The position numbers and the translations under genes were made by a program. Positions 25,631 to 32,767 of a stretch of DNA of 64,000 nt are shown one piece after another. The stretch lies in the NCBI RefSeq assembly GCF_029193575.1, contig NZ_JARGCS010000033.1, forward strand, positions 155,942 through 219,941. Reading direction: 5' to 3'. The stretch's first letter is position 1. Each line of letters starts with the position of its first letter. This stretch comes from Pseudomonas entomophila (GTDB lineage Bacteria; Pseudomonadota; Gammaproteobacteria; Pseudomonadales; Pseudomonadaceae). Below the pieces are notes generated by a model. It was not told the DNA's origin. It did no database searches and was given only the letters and a program-made list of their open reading frames with translations.

Positions 25631-25658
25631 CCTGTGAGCGGGCTTGCGCCGCGATGGC
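25631..25658. repeat. REP element, variant
   Basis: CCTGTGAGCGGGCTTGCGCC followed by GCGATGG matches the Pseudomonas REP core with one changed base. It lies just upstream of the Zur-box operon, between divergent genes. Confidence 0.75.
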
Positions 25659-25710
25659 GTCAGCAAAACCACACCATAACAGCCAGGGTCACGCAACGGG
25701 GCTTGCAAGT

Positions 25711-25733
25711 AAATTGTTATAACGTAACATTTA
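25711..25733. promoter_or_regulatory. Zur box upstream of the gamma-CA/pyrC2/dksA2 operon
   Basis: The palindrome TGTTATAACGTAACAT, flanked by AAAT and TTTA, closely matches the proteobacterial Zur consensus GTTATANNATAAC. It is followed 30 bases later by the first gene. Predicted zinc-dependent repression fits the operon's zinc-sparing products. Strong by-eye match. Confidence 0.85.
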
Positions 25734-25762
25734 AAGGACAGCCCCCGCCCAGGAACCACCCC

Positions 25763-26323
25763 GTGATCCGCAGAAACCCCTCCGGCCATCTCCCCGAAAT
25801 CGCCGAGTCGGCCTACATCGACAAGACCGCGATCATTTGCGGCAAGGTCGTTATCAAGGACAACGTCTTCGTCGGCCCTTATGCCGTCATCCGTGCCGAT
25901 GAGGTGGACGCCAGCGGCGACATGCAGCCGATCGTCATCGGCGCCAACTCCAATATCCAGGATGGCGTGGTGATCCACTCCAAGTCCGGCGCCGCAGTGA
26001 CCATCGGCGAATACACCTCCATCGCCCACCGCTCCATCGTGCATGGCCCCTGCGCCGTGGGCGACCGAGTGTTCATCGGCTTCAACAGCGTGCTGTTCAA
26101 CTGCCGCGTCGGTGATGGCAGCGTGGTGCGGCACAACTCCGTGGTCGATGGCCGCGACCTGCCCGAGCGCTTCTACGTGCCGCCCACCGAGCACATCGGC
26201 CCGCACACCGACCTGGGGCGGTACCCTCCGGTCAGTGTCTCGGCGTCAGAGTTCTCTGAAGACGTGGCGCGCACCAACATCGACCTGGTCCAGGGTTACA
26301 AAGCCTTGCAGAACGAGTTCTGA
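25763..26323 (+). CDS. Gamma-class carbonic anhydrase paralogue (Zur-linked)
   Basis: 186-residue left-handed beta-helix protein of the gamma-carbonic anhydrase/Cam class. Hexapeptide repeats run from about 25 to 125. The three metal-binding histidines are present, one in VVIHS and two in AHRSIVH (HxxxxH spacing). It would hydrate CO2 at a site that in this class can use metals other than zinc, such as iron or cobalt. I chose the GTG at 25763, with AGGA at a sensible distance and downstream of the Zur box. The longer in-frame start at 25634 would be translated through the Zur box and the REP element. The next gene begins two bases after its stop. Comparable genes are known in the Zur regulon of Pseudomonas, with dksA2, pyrC2 and folE2. 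Confidence 0.86.
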   Translation: MIRRNPSGHLPEIAESAYIDKTAIICGKVVIKDNVFVGPYAVIRADEVDASGDMQPIVIGANSNIQDGVVIHSKSGAAVTIGEYTSIAHRSIVHGPCAVGDRVFIGFNSVLFNCRVGDGSVVRHNSVVDGRDLPERFYVPPTEHIGPHTDLGRYPPVSVSASEFSEDVARTNIDLVQGYKALQNEF

Positions 26324-26325
26324 GC

Positions 26326-27663
26326 ATGGCCGAGCTCTTGGTGCGCAACGCACGGTTGGTCAATGAGGGACGGGAGTTCGACGGCGACCTGCTGGTGGTC
26401 CACGGGCGTATCGACAAGATCGCCGGCAGCATCGAAGGGGTGCGCGCGCGCCTCGAGATCGATGCCGCCGGGCAGTGGCTGCTGCCGGGGATGATCGACG
26501 ACCAGGTGCATTTTCGTGAGCCCGGCGCGCCGCACAAGGGCAGCCTGGCCAGCGAGTCGCGGGCGGCGGTGGCCGGCGGCATCACCAGCTTCATGGACAT
26601 GCCCAACACCAACCCGCCAACCCTGACCCTCGAGGCGCTGGCCGACAAGAAGCGTCGCGCGGCGTCCGCTTCGTGGGCCAACTACGGCTTTCATTTCGGC
26701 GTCAGCAACGACAACCTCGACACCATCGCGGCCCTCGACCCACGCGAGGTCGCCGGGGTCAAGGTGTTCATGGGCGCTTCGACCGGCAATATGCTGGTCG
26801 ACGACCCCCAGGTGCTGGAACGCCTGTTCATCTATTGCCCCACCATCCTGCTGGCCCACTGCGAGCACACCCCGAGCGTCCTCGCCAACGAGGCGCGCTA
26901 CCGCGAGCGCCATGGTGAATTCATCCCGGCCTCGGCGCACCCGCTGATCCGCGATGCCGATGCCTGCTATCGCTCGTCGTCGCTGGCGGTGGAGATGGCC
27001 CGGCGCTTCGGCACGCGCCTGCACGTGCTGCACCTGACCACCGACCGGGAGCTGGCCCTGTTCACCCCAGGCCCGGTGAGCGGCAAGCGCATCACCGCCG
27101 AGGCATGCCTGCACCACTTGTCGTTCGATGACCGCGACTACGCCCAGCTCGGCCACCTGATCAAGTGCAACCCGGCGATCAAGTCGCGTGCTGACCGCGA
27201 TGCCCTGCGCCGGGCGTTGGCCGCCGACCTGATCGATGTGATCGGTACCGACCACGCCCCTCACACCCTGGAGGAAAAATGCCGGGTCTATGGCCGTGCA
27301 CCGTCTGGCCTGCCACTGGTTCAGCACGCGCTGCCGGCGGCGCTGGAGCTGGTGAGCGAGGGCGTGCTGAGCCTGCCCCAGATGGTGCGCAAGACCAGCC
27401 ACGCGGTGGCCGAGCTGTTCGCCATTCGCGAGCGGGGCTTTCTGCGCGAAGGCTATTGGGCCGATTTCGCCCTGGTCGAGCGTTTGATCAAACCGCGTGC
27501 CGTGGCTGACGAGCCCGTGCTCGCCCATTGTGGCTGGACCCCTTTCCAGCATCGGCATTTCAGCCATGCCGTGCGCAGCACCGTGGTCAGCGGCCAACTG
27601 GCCTGGCACCGCGGCCAGGTGCAGGTGCGTTGCCAGGGCCTGCCCTTGATGTTCGACCGTTGA
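26326..27663 (+). CDS. pyrC2: Dihydroorotase PyrC2 (Zur-linked paralogue)
   Basis: 445-residue amidohydrolase that would interconvert carbamoyl-aspartate and dihydroorotate in pyrimidine synthesis. Visible residues: FREPG after the first metal site, the lysine of AGVKVFMGAS for the carboxylated bridge, LLAHCEH, LHVLHLTT and the catalytic aspartate in GTDHAPHT. The usual HxH is QVH here (DDQVHFR, about 59-65), losing one metal-binding histidine. The same DDQVHFR form occurs in some other dihydroorotase lineages, so the enzyme is probably active with altered metal need. It begins two bases after the carbonic-anhydrase stop, in the Zur-box operon. It probably backs up the main PyrC when zinc is short. 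Confidence 0.88.
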   Translation: MAELLVRNARLVNEGREFDGDLLVVHGRIDKIAGSIEGVRARLEIDAAGQWLLPGMIDDQVHFREPGAPHKGSLASESRAAVAGGITSFMDMPNTNPPTLTLEALADKKRRAASASWANYGFHFGVSNDNLDTIAALDPREVAGVKVFMGASTGNMLVDDPQVLERLFIYCPTILLAHCEHTPSVLANEARYRERHGEFIPASAHPLIRDADACYRSSSLAVEMARRFGTRLHVLHLTTDRELALFTPGPVSGKRITAEACLHHLSFDDRDYAQLGHLIKCNPAIKSRADRDALRRALAADLIDVIGTDHAPHTLEEKCRVYGRAPSGLPLVQHALPAALELVSEGVLSLPQMVRKTSHAVAELFAIRERGFLREGYWADFALVERLIKPRAVADEPVLAHCGWTPFQHRHFSHAVRSTVVSGQLAWHRGQVQVRCQGLPLMFDR

Positions 27664-27688
27664 CCCCCCTTTGCACGAGTGTTGCCCC

Positions 27689-28093
27689 ATGACCGAAGAC
27701 GACTTGCTCCATCAGCCTCCCGAGGCCTACATGAACGAGCCGCAGCGCCAGTTCTTCCGCAACCTGCTGCTGAGCCAGCGCCTGGCGTTGCAGGCACGCA
27801 TCGAGGAAGAGTTTCGCGCCTTGCGTGAGCAGGAGGTGCACAGCGACCCCGCCGACCTGGGCAGCGCCGAGGAGGAACGCCACTGGCAACTCCGTTCGCT
27901 GGAGCGGGAAAAGCGCTTGCTGGACAAGATCGACCAGGCGCTGGAGCGCCTGGCCCGTGGCGAATACGGCTGGTGCGAGGAAACCGGTGAGCCGATCGGC
28001 CTGCGCCGCTTGCTGCTGCGCCCCATGGCGACCTTGTGCATCGAGGCCAAGGAGCGCCAGGAACTCAGGGAGCGGCACCTGCGCGACGACTGA
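27689..28093 (+). CDS. dksA2: DksA2, zinc-independent DksA paralogue
   Basis: 134-residue RNA-polymerase-binding stringent-response cofactor that works with ppGpp. The N-terminal half is a charged coiled coil (about 25-90) as in DksA. The zinc-finger region keeps only two of four cysteines: CEET in place of CxxC, and CIEA in place of the second CxxC. This is the hallmark of DksA2 of P. aeruginosa, which replaces DksA in zinc starvation. It is third in the Zur-box operon, 25 bases after pyrC2. The ATG at 27689 gives the standard N-terminus; a TTG at 27671 is also in frame. Its stop lies in a 16-base perfect palindrome shared with the convergent mgtC stop. Confidence 0.93.
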   Translation: MTEDDLLHQPPEAYMNEPQRQFFRNLLLSQRLALQARIEEEFRALREQEVHSDPADLGSAEEERHWQLRSLEREKRLLDKIDQALERLARGEYGWCEETGEPIGLRRLLLRPMATLCIEAKERQELRERHLRDD

Positions 28094-28101
28094 TCAGTCG
28101 T
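28086..28101. repeat. 16-base perfect palindrome spanning the dksA2 and mgtC stops
   Basis: ACGACTGATCAGTCGT is its own reverse complement. It places the two convergent stop codons (TGA and its mirror TCA) back to back with no gap. It might pair as a small hairpin but has no loop, so I do not call it a terminator. Confidence 0.7.
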
Positions 28102-28807
28102 GGGCCAACGGTTGGGCCAGCAGCTGCCAGCGCACCGAGCTGACGCCTTTCTCCAGGCTCACCCGGCTGACCAGGCGCTCCAGCAGGTTTGGCGCCTGCG
28201 GCGTGCCGAGCAGTTCGGCCAGCACTTCCAGGCGGGCCGGGTCGTGCAGGTCTTCGCTGTGCAGCGATTGCAGGCGCAGGCTCGGGTCGCTCAGGCTGTG
28301 CAGCATCAGGCTGCGCACCTGGATCTCGTCCTCTGCGCGGCACACGATGCGCACCTCGAAACGCTGCTCGACCTCGCTGGCCGGCACCACGTCCTGGCGG
28401 TCCAGGCGCTGGGAGATCTCGCGCAGCAGGATGTTGGCGCACAGCACCACCAGGCTGCCCAGGGTCGCCTCCAGCAGCAGGCCGAGGCTGCACAGCACGC
28501 CGACCGCGGCGGTGCACCAGAGGGTCGCGGCGGTGTTCAGGCCACGCACGTTGAAGCCATCGCGCATGATCACCCCACCGCCCAGGAAGCCGATGCCGGA
28601 CACCACATACGCGGCGATGCGCGAGGCATCGCTGGGGGCCATGCCGGGCACGGCCTGGGTCATCAGCACGAACAGGCAGGCCCCGGTGCTGACCAGCGCG
28701 TTGGTGCGCAGGCCAGTCAGGCGCTGACGCAGTTGACGCTCGGCACCGATCAGCGCACCGAGCAGCAGGGCCACGCTGACGCGCAGCAGAAATACTTTCC
28801 AATCCAT
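28094..28807 (-). CDS. mgtC: MgtC/SapB-family membrane protein
   Basis: 237-residue inner-membrane protein. The N-terminal half has four to five hydrophobic helices with MgtC signatures: LIGAERQLRQRLTGLRTNAL near 20-39, GIGFLGGGVIMRDG and LNTAATLWCTAAVG. A soluble, probably ACT-like C-terminal domain follows (about 150-237). MgtC supports growth at low magnesium and in host cells, and can modulate the F-type ATP synthase. The ATG at 28807 has GAGG in GAAAGAGGTTTGCT upstream. The frame is open to 28891 but that part is a poorly supported extension. The 5' leader carries a tandem repeat (28861-28906). It is convergent with dksA2 and divergent from the crtZ-like gene. Confidence 0.9.
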   Translation of the reverse strand: MDWKVFLLRVSVALLLGALIGAERQLRQRLTGLRTNALVSTGACLFVLMTQAVPGMAPSDASRIAAYVVSGIGFLGGGVIMRDGFNVRGLNTAATLWCTAAVGVLCSLGLLLEATLGSLVVLCANILLREISQRLDRQDVVPASEVEQRFEVRIVCRAEDEIQVRSLMLHSLSDPSLRLQSLHSEDLHDPARLEVLAELLGTPQAPNLLERLVSRVSLEKGVSSVRWQLLAQPLAHD

Positions 28808-29257
28808 AGCAAACCTCTTTCCACGGGCCGTGACCCGTACAGGCGCTTTCAGCACGAAAGCGCGGCACTTGAAAACGGGAATGCGCGGCACTTGAAAACG
28901 GGAATGCGCAGGACCACGGGCCCGACCGCGTCACGGCAGTGGGGCAGGGGAAAGAGGGAGGGCATCGGCCATAGGGCCAGAGATGAACCACCGTCTACCG
29001 GTTTCGGCGAGACAGTGGCAGGGGTGCTGCCGGACTAGCTCGCCGTGTGGGCCTGTCGCAATCGACTGGGGCTACTGTCCAATGCAGGACTCCTGTTGGG
29101 GATGCGAAATTGCGTCGCGGACCTTACGCCCAGGTTCTGGCAGGGTCAAGGGCAGCTGCATGACAATTGCTTCACCGCGGCAAATGCCGGGTGGATTCCG
29201 TCCCATTCCCACGCAATGTTACCCTTGCGCCTTTCGCCCACTGCGCCGGACCATCAC
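28808..29257. other. 450-base divergent intergenic region (mgtC / crtZ-like)
   Basis: It holds the mgtC leader with a tandem repeat of two 23-base copies, and upstream DNA of the hydroxylase gene. The crtZ-side frame is open from 29045 but that part does not resemble the protein family. I see no RNA gene or other coding sequence. Such a long leader on mgtC could hold a regulatory RNA, which I cannot fold here. Confidence 0.5.
28861..28906. repeat. Tandem repeat of two 23-base units in mgtC leader
   Basis: Two identical, adjacent copies of a 23-base unit (CGCGGCACTTGAAAACGGGA plus ATG) start at 28861 and 28884. They lie 54-99 bases upstream of the mgtC start, on its transcript side. No third copy is seen. 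Confidence 0.9.
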
Positions 29258-29722
29258 ATGCTGTTCAACATCGCCGTCATGCTCGGCACCCTGGTGGCCA
29301 TGGAAGGTGTCGGCACGCTGGCCCACAAGTACGTCATGCACGGCTGGGGCTGGTGGTTGCATCGCTCGCACCATGAGCCGCAGTTGGGCGTGCTGGAGAC
29401 CAACGACCTTTATCTGCTGGCACTGGCCTTGGTGGCTGCCGCGCTGGTGGCGCTGGGCAAGGCTGGGCATGCGCCGTTGCAGTGGGTTGGCGCGGGCGTC
29501 GCGGGGTATGGGGTGCTGTATGTGCTGGCCCATGACGGCTTGTTCCACCGTCACTGGCCGAACAAGCCACGTCCAGTGCATCGCTACCTGAAACGGCTGT
29601 ACCGGGCGCATCGGTTGCACCACGCGGTGAAGGGGCGCGAGGGCAGTGTGTCGTTCGGGTTCTTCTATGCACCGCCCTTGCGGGTGCTCAAACGTCAGTT
29701 GCGCGAGCGGCGGGGCGGGTAG
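29258..29722 (+). CDS. Beta-carotene hydroxylase (CrtZ)-like, fatty-acid hydroxylase superfamily
   Basis: 154-residue membrane diiron hydroxylase. It shows all histidine clusters of CrtZ: HKYVMH (HX4H), HRSHH (HX2HH), HDGLFH (HX4H) and HRLHH (HX2HH), plus the C-terminal SVSFGFFYAPP that is very typical of CrtZ. Three to four hydrophobic helices surround them. CrtZ hydroxylates the rings of beta-carotene to zeaxanthin, but no other carotenoid gene is in the window and most pseudomonads make no carotenoid, so the real substrate is unknown. The ATG at 29258 begins the conserved part; an in-frame ATG at 29216 is possible and neither has a strong ribosome site. It is a single gene, divergent from mgtC and followed by a REP-like hairpin. 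Confidence 0.85.
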   Translation: MLFNIAVMLGTLVAMEGVGTLAHKYVMHGWGWWLHRSHHEPQLGVLETNDLYLLALALVAAALVALGKAGHAPLQWVGAGVAGYGVLYVLAHDGLFHRHWPNKPRPVHRYLKRLYRAHRLHHAVKGREGSVSFGFFYAPPLRVLKRQLRERRGG

Positions 29723-29751
29723 GCGGTATCCATTGGGCGGGGTGGCGCGCC

Positions 29752-29793
29752 CCTCGCGGGGCAAGCCGGCTCGTCGCCCCGCGATGAGGCCCG
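29752..29793. repeat. REP-like inverted pair between convergent genes
   Basis: Two facing copies of the REP core (CTCGCGGGGCAAGCC and CGCCCCGCGATGAGG) around a short spacer. They fill the gap between the crtZ-like gene and the convergent symporter gene, and could fold as a terminator-like hairpin. Confidence 0.7.
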
Positions 29794-29796
29794 CTA

Positions 29797-30687
29797 TTAC
29801 CCCACCGTCTCCCGTTCGTTGACCGCCACCTGCCCCCGGCTCACCGCCCAGCCGAACACGGCGGCGGTAAAGAACATGATCAGGCTGTAGATCGCCGCCG
29901 GCACCGCCATGGTGGCGTTGTTCAGCAGGCTCGGGCTCAGCGCCAGGGCGATGGCCAAGGTGCCGTTGTGGATGCCGATCTCCATGCCGATGGCGATCGC
30001 CTGGCGCTTCGGGATCTTCAGCAGGCGTGGCACCCAGTAGCCCACGCCCAGGCTGAGCAGGTTGAACAGCAGCGCCGCCAGGCCCACCAGCGGCGCGTAC
30101 TCCACCACCGTCTGCCAGTCCTTGGCCAGCGCCAGGACGATGGTGAACGCCAGGAACAACGCCGCCACCAGCTTCATCGGTTTTTCCATGCGCGCGGCGA
30201 ACCCCGGCGCGAAACGGCGAATCAGCATGCCCAGGGCCACCGGCAGCAGGACGATGGCGAACACCTGCATGACCTTGGCGAATTGCAACGGAATCGCCTG
30301 GTCCGAGGCCATGAACCACGACAGCGACAGGTTCACCAGCAACGGCATGGTGAGGATGGCGATCAAAGAGTTGACCGCAGTGAGCGTGATGTTCAGCGCC
30401 ACGTCACCATGGGCCAGGTGGCTGAACAGGTTGGCCGTGGTGCCGCCCGGCGAGGCCGCCAGCAGCATCAGGCCCACCGCCAGCGCCGCCTCCAGGCCGA
30501 AGCCGTTGGCGATCAGGAAACACACGAACGGCAGCAACAGGATCTGGCAGGCCAACCCCACCAGCACGGGCTTGGGGTACTTCACCACCCGGGCGAAATC
30601 GGCCAGGGTCAGCGACAGGCCAAGGCCGAGCATGATGATGCCCAGGGCCAGGGGCAGGATGGCGGTCAGCAGGGGGGAGGCGGTCAT
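29797..30687 (-). CDS. Bile acid:sodium symporter (BASS) family transporter
   Basis: 296-residue inner-membrane protein with about nine to ten hydrophobic segments. BASS-family features are present: the N-terminal IIMLGLGLSLTLADF, LLAASPGGTTANLFSHLAHGDVALN (substrate and sodium site, about 77-101), and EIGIHNGTLAIALALS near 236-251. In bacteria these carry organic anions such as pantoate or bile salts with sodium; the substrate here is unknown. It is a single gene ending at a REP-like pair, divergent from the peroxidase with a 173-base gap between. Confidence 0.9.
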   Translation of the reverse strand: MTASPLLTAILPLALGIIMLGLGLSLTLADFARVVKYPKPVLVGLACQILLLPFVCFLIANGFGLEAALAVGLMLLAASPGGTTANLFSHLAHGDVALNITLTAVNSLIAILTMPLLVNLSLSWFMASDQAIPLQFAKVMQVFAIVLLPVALGMLIRRFAPGFAARMEKPMKLVAALFLAFTIVLALAKDWQTVVEYAPLVGLAALLFNLLSLGVGYWVPRLLKIPKRQAIAIGMEIGIHNGTLAIALALSPSLLNNATMAVPAAIYSLIMFFTAAVFGWAVSRGQVAVNERETVG

Positions 30688-30860
30688 CGGCGGTCTCTTG
30701 GGCGAAGGATCTCGAGCAGTGTAGGTGGCCCGCCGGGCTTCGCTAATGGCACAACGCCTGCTATTGGTAACTTTTTGTTAAGCGCCAGCGTCGGCGTGCC
30801 GCGTTGCGATGGGCTGCCGGGCGCAGTAGCATTTGCGCTTTTGCCAAGGATTAGCCTGTC

Positions 30861-31739
30861 ATGCCGTTCCAGCAAGGTCTGCTTGCCACCCCGGTGCCGG
30901 CCCATGCCCGCCACCTGTTCTTTGCCCTTCAGTCGATCGAGGCGCTGCCTGGCGTGCTCGACGCGTTGCTGCCGCAGGTCGATGGCCAGCAGTTGATCCT
31001 CGGCGTCGGCGCCCCCCTGGCCAAGGCCCTGGGCCGTGAGGTGCCGGGCCTGCGCGCCTTCCCGCAGCTGGACGCTGTGGTCGAGAACCCCAGCACCCAA
31101 CACGCCCTGTGGTTGTGGCTGCGCGGCGCAGAGCGTGGCGAGCTGTTCCTGCGCGCACAGGCGCTGGAGGCGCAGCTGGCGCCCGCGTTGCGCCTGGTCG
31201 ACAGCGTCGACGGCTTCCTGCACCGCGGTGGCCATGACCTGACCGGCTACGAGGATGGCACCGAGAACCCGGTGGACGCCGACGCCGTTGAGGCCGCCAT
31301 CACCGCTGGCGACGTGCCAGGGCTGGTCGGCTCCAGTTTTGCCGCGTTCCAGCTGTGGAAGCATGACCTGGGTTACTTCAAGGCGCTGCCACAGGCCGAG
31401 CAGGACGACATCATCGGTCGTCGCCTGAGCGACAACGAAGAGCTCGAAGACGCGCCTGAGTCGGCCCACGTCAAGCGCACCGCCCAGGAAAGCTTCGACC
31501 CCGAGGCGTTCATGGTCCGCCGCTCGGTGGCCTGGGCCGACGAGCGCGGCGCGGGGCTGGCCTTCGTCGCCCTGGGCCATTCCTTCGACGCCTTCGAGGT
31601 GCAACTGCGGCGCATGAGCGGGCTGGAAGATGGCGTGACCGACGCCCTGTACCGCTTCAGTCGACCGTTGACCGGTGGTTACTACTGGTGCCCGCCGATG
31701 GGCGCGAGCGGCGTGGACGTCAACCTGCTGCTGGGCTGA
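30861..31739 (+). CDS. DyP-type haem peroxidase
   Basis: 292-residue dye-decolourising peroxidase. The family signature GXXDG appears as GYEDG near 129-133, the proximal haem histidine is in SAHVKRT near 200, and the distal arginine region is MVRRSVAW. The C-terminus has the usual GGYYWCPPMG. The length and lack of a signal peptide fit the cytoplasmic DyP class (P1/B) found in pseudomonads. Such enzymes oxidise dyes, phenolics and manganese with hydrogen peroxide, and some load into encapsulins, but I see no encapsulin gene or C-terminal targeting tail. It starts ATG at 30861, divergent from the symporter. Confidence 0.93.
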   Translation: MPFQQGLLATPVPAHARHLFFALQSIEALPGVLDALLPQVDGQQLILGVGAPLAKALGREVPGLRAFPQLDAVVENPSTQHALWLWLRGAERGELFLRAQALEAQLAPALRLVDSVDGFLHRGGHDLTGYEDGTENPVDADAVEAAITAGDVPGLVGSSFAAFQLWKHDLGYFKALPQAEQDDIIGRRLSDNEELEDAPESAHVKRTAQESFDPEAFMVRRSVAWADERGAGLAFVALGHSFDAFEVQLRRMSGLEDGVTDALYRFSRPLTGGYYWCPPMGASGVDVNLLLG

Positions 31740-31792
31740 TCGCTAAATATCCAGATACAGAATCTCCTGACCGTGTAGGACATCGCGACTAG

Positions 31793-31825
31793 CCTGTAGG
31801 AGCGGGCTTGCCCCGCGATTGGGCC
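31793..31825. repeat. REP element
   Basis: A canonical single copy, CCTGTAGGAGCGGGCTTGCC with CCGCGATTGGGCC after it, between the peroxidase and the aldo/keto reductase genes, 30 bases before the latter's start. Confidence 0.88.
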
Positions 31826-31854
31826 ATAGGCACCACCACGATCGGGAGATTTCC

Positions 31855-32763
31855 ATGTACGGCCGTCGCGATGTCCTGCGCGCTGGCGCCGCCTTGGGCC
31901 TGCTGGCCGCCAGCCCCCTGCTGCGCGCCGAAGGCTCCAGCGCCATGCTCACCCGCAAAATCCCTTCTTCTGGCGAAGCCCTGCCTGTGATCGGCGCGGG
32001 CACCTCCGGCAGTTTCGAGGTGCAGACCGGCACCCCTCAATACCAGCAGCTCAAGGACGTACTCAAGGCGTTCTTCAAGGGGGGCGGCAAGGTCATCGAC
32101 ACCTCGCCGAACTACGGCGGCGCCGACGGTATTCTCGGTCAGTTGCTGGAGGAGGGCGGTTGGCACCGGCAGTGCTTCCTCGCCACCAAGATCGCCGCCG
32201 ACAGCCCCGAGGCCGCTCGCCAGCAATGGGCCGAGAGCCTGAAGAGCCTGCGTACCGACAAGGTCGACCTGTTGCAGATCCACAACCTGCGCGACTGGAA
32301 GACCCAACTGCCCTACGCCCGCGAACTCAAGCAGCAAGGCAAGACCCGCTACATCGGCATTACCCACTACCTGGCCAGCGGTCATGAAGCGGTGGCGGAT
32401 ATCGTGCGCAACGAGCCGCTGGACTTCATCCAGATCAACTATTCAGTCAACGCCCCCGAGGCCGCCCGCGAACTGTTGCCGCTGTGCCAGGACCGGGACG
32501 TGGCGGTGTTGATCAACCGCGCCTTCGACGATGGACGGCTGTTCGCCAAGGTCAAGGATCGACCCTTGCCAGGCTGGGCAGCCGAAGCCGGCATCGGCAG
32601 TTGGGCGCAACTGTTTCTCAAGTTCGCCATCAGCCACCCGGCGGTGACCACGGTGATCCCGGCCACGGGCCGCCCCGACCGGCAACTGGACCAGCTCAAG
32701 GCCGGCAGTGGGCCGCTGCTGAGCGCGGACCAGCAGCAGGCACTGATCAAGCAGTTCGCCTGA
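31855..32763 (+). CDS. Aldo/keto reductase with Tat-type signal peptide
   Basis: 302-residue TIM-barrel oxidoreductase. The N-terminus MYGRRDVLRAGAALG followed by a hydrophobic stretch to LLRAEG looks like a twin-arginine signal, so it is probably exported folded with its nicotinamide cofactor. Family features: VIDTSPNYGG (catalytic Asp/Tyr region), the lysine in FLATKIAA, TRYIGITHY, and a C-terminal VIPATGRPDRQLDQL. The start at 31855 has GGGAGA upstream; an earlier in-frame start at 31819 lies inside the REP element. The transporter gene starts four bases after the stop, so the two are probably one operon. Substrate unknown. Confidence 0.88.
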   Translation: MYGRRDVLRAGAALGLLAASPLLRAEGSSAMLTRKIPSSGEALPVIGAGTSGSFEVQTGTPQYQQLKDVLKAFFKGGGKVIDTSPNYGGADGILGQLLEEGGWHRQCFLATKIAADSPEAARQQWAESLKSLRTDKVDLLQIHNLRDWKTQLPYARELKQQGKTRYIGITHYLASGHEAVADIVRNEPLDFIQINYSVNAPEAARELLPLCQDRDVAVLINRAFDDGRLFAKVKDRPLPGWAAEAGIGSWAQLFLKFAISHPAVTTVIPATGRPDRQLDQLKAGSGPLLSADQQQALIKQFA

Positions 32764-32767
32764 GCGC

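Noticed and set aside
25634..25762. Longer start for the gamma-carbonic anhydrase at 25634
   Set aside because: That segment contains the REP variant and the Zur box; the GTG at 25763 with AGGA gives the normal protein length.
29045..29257. N-terminal extension of the crtZ-like gene from 29045
   Set aside because: The extra 71 residues do not resemble CrtZ, whose length matches the start at 29258.
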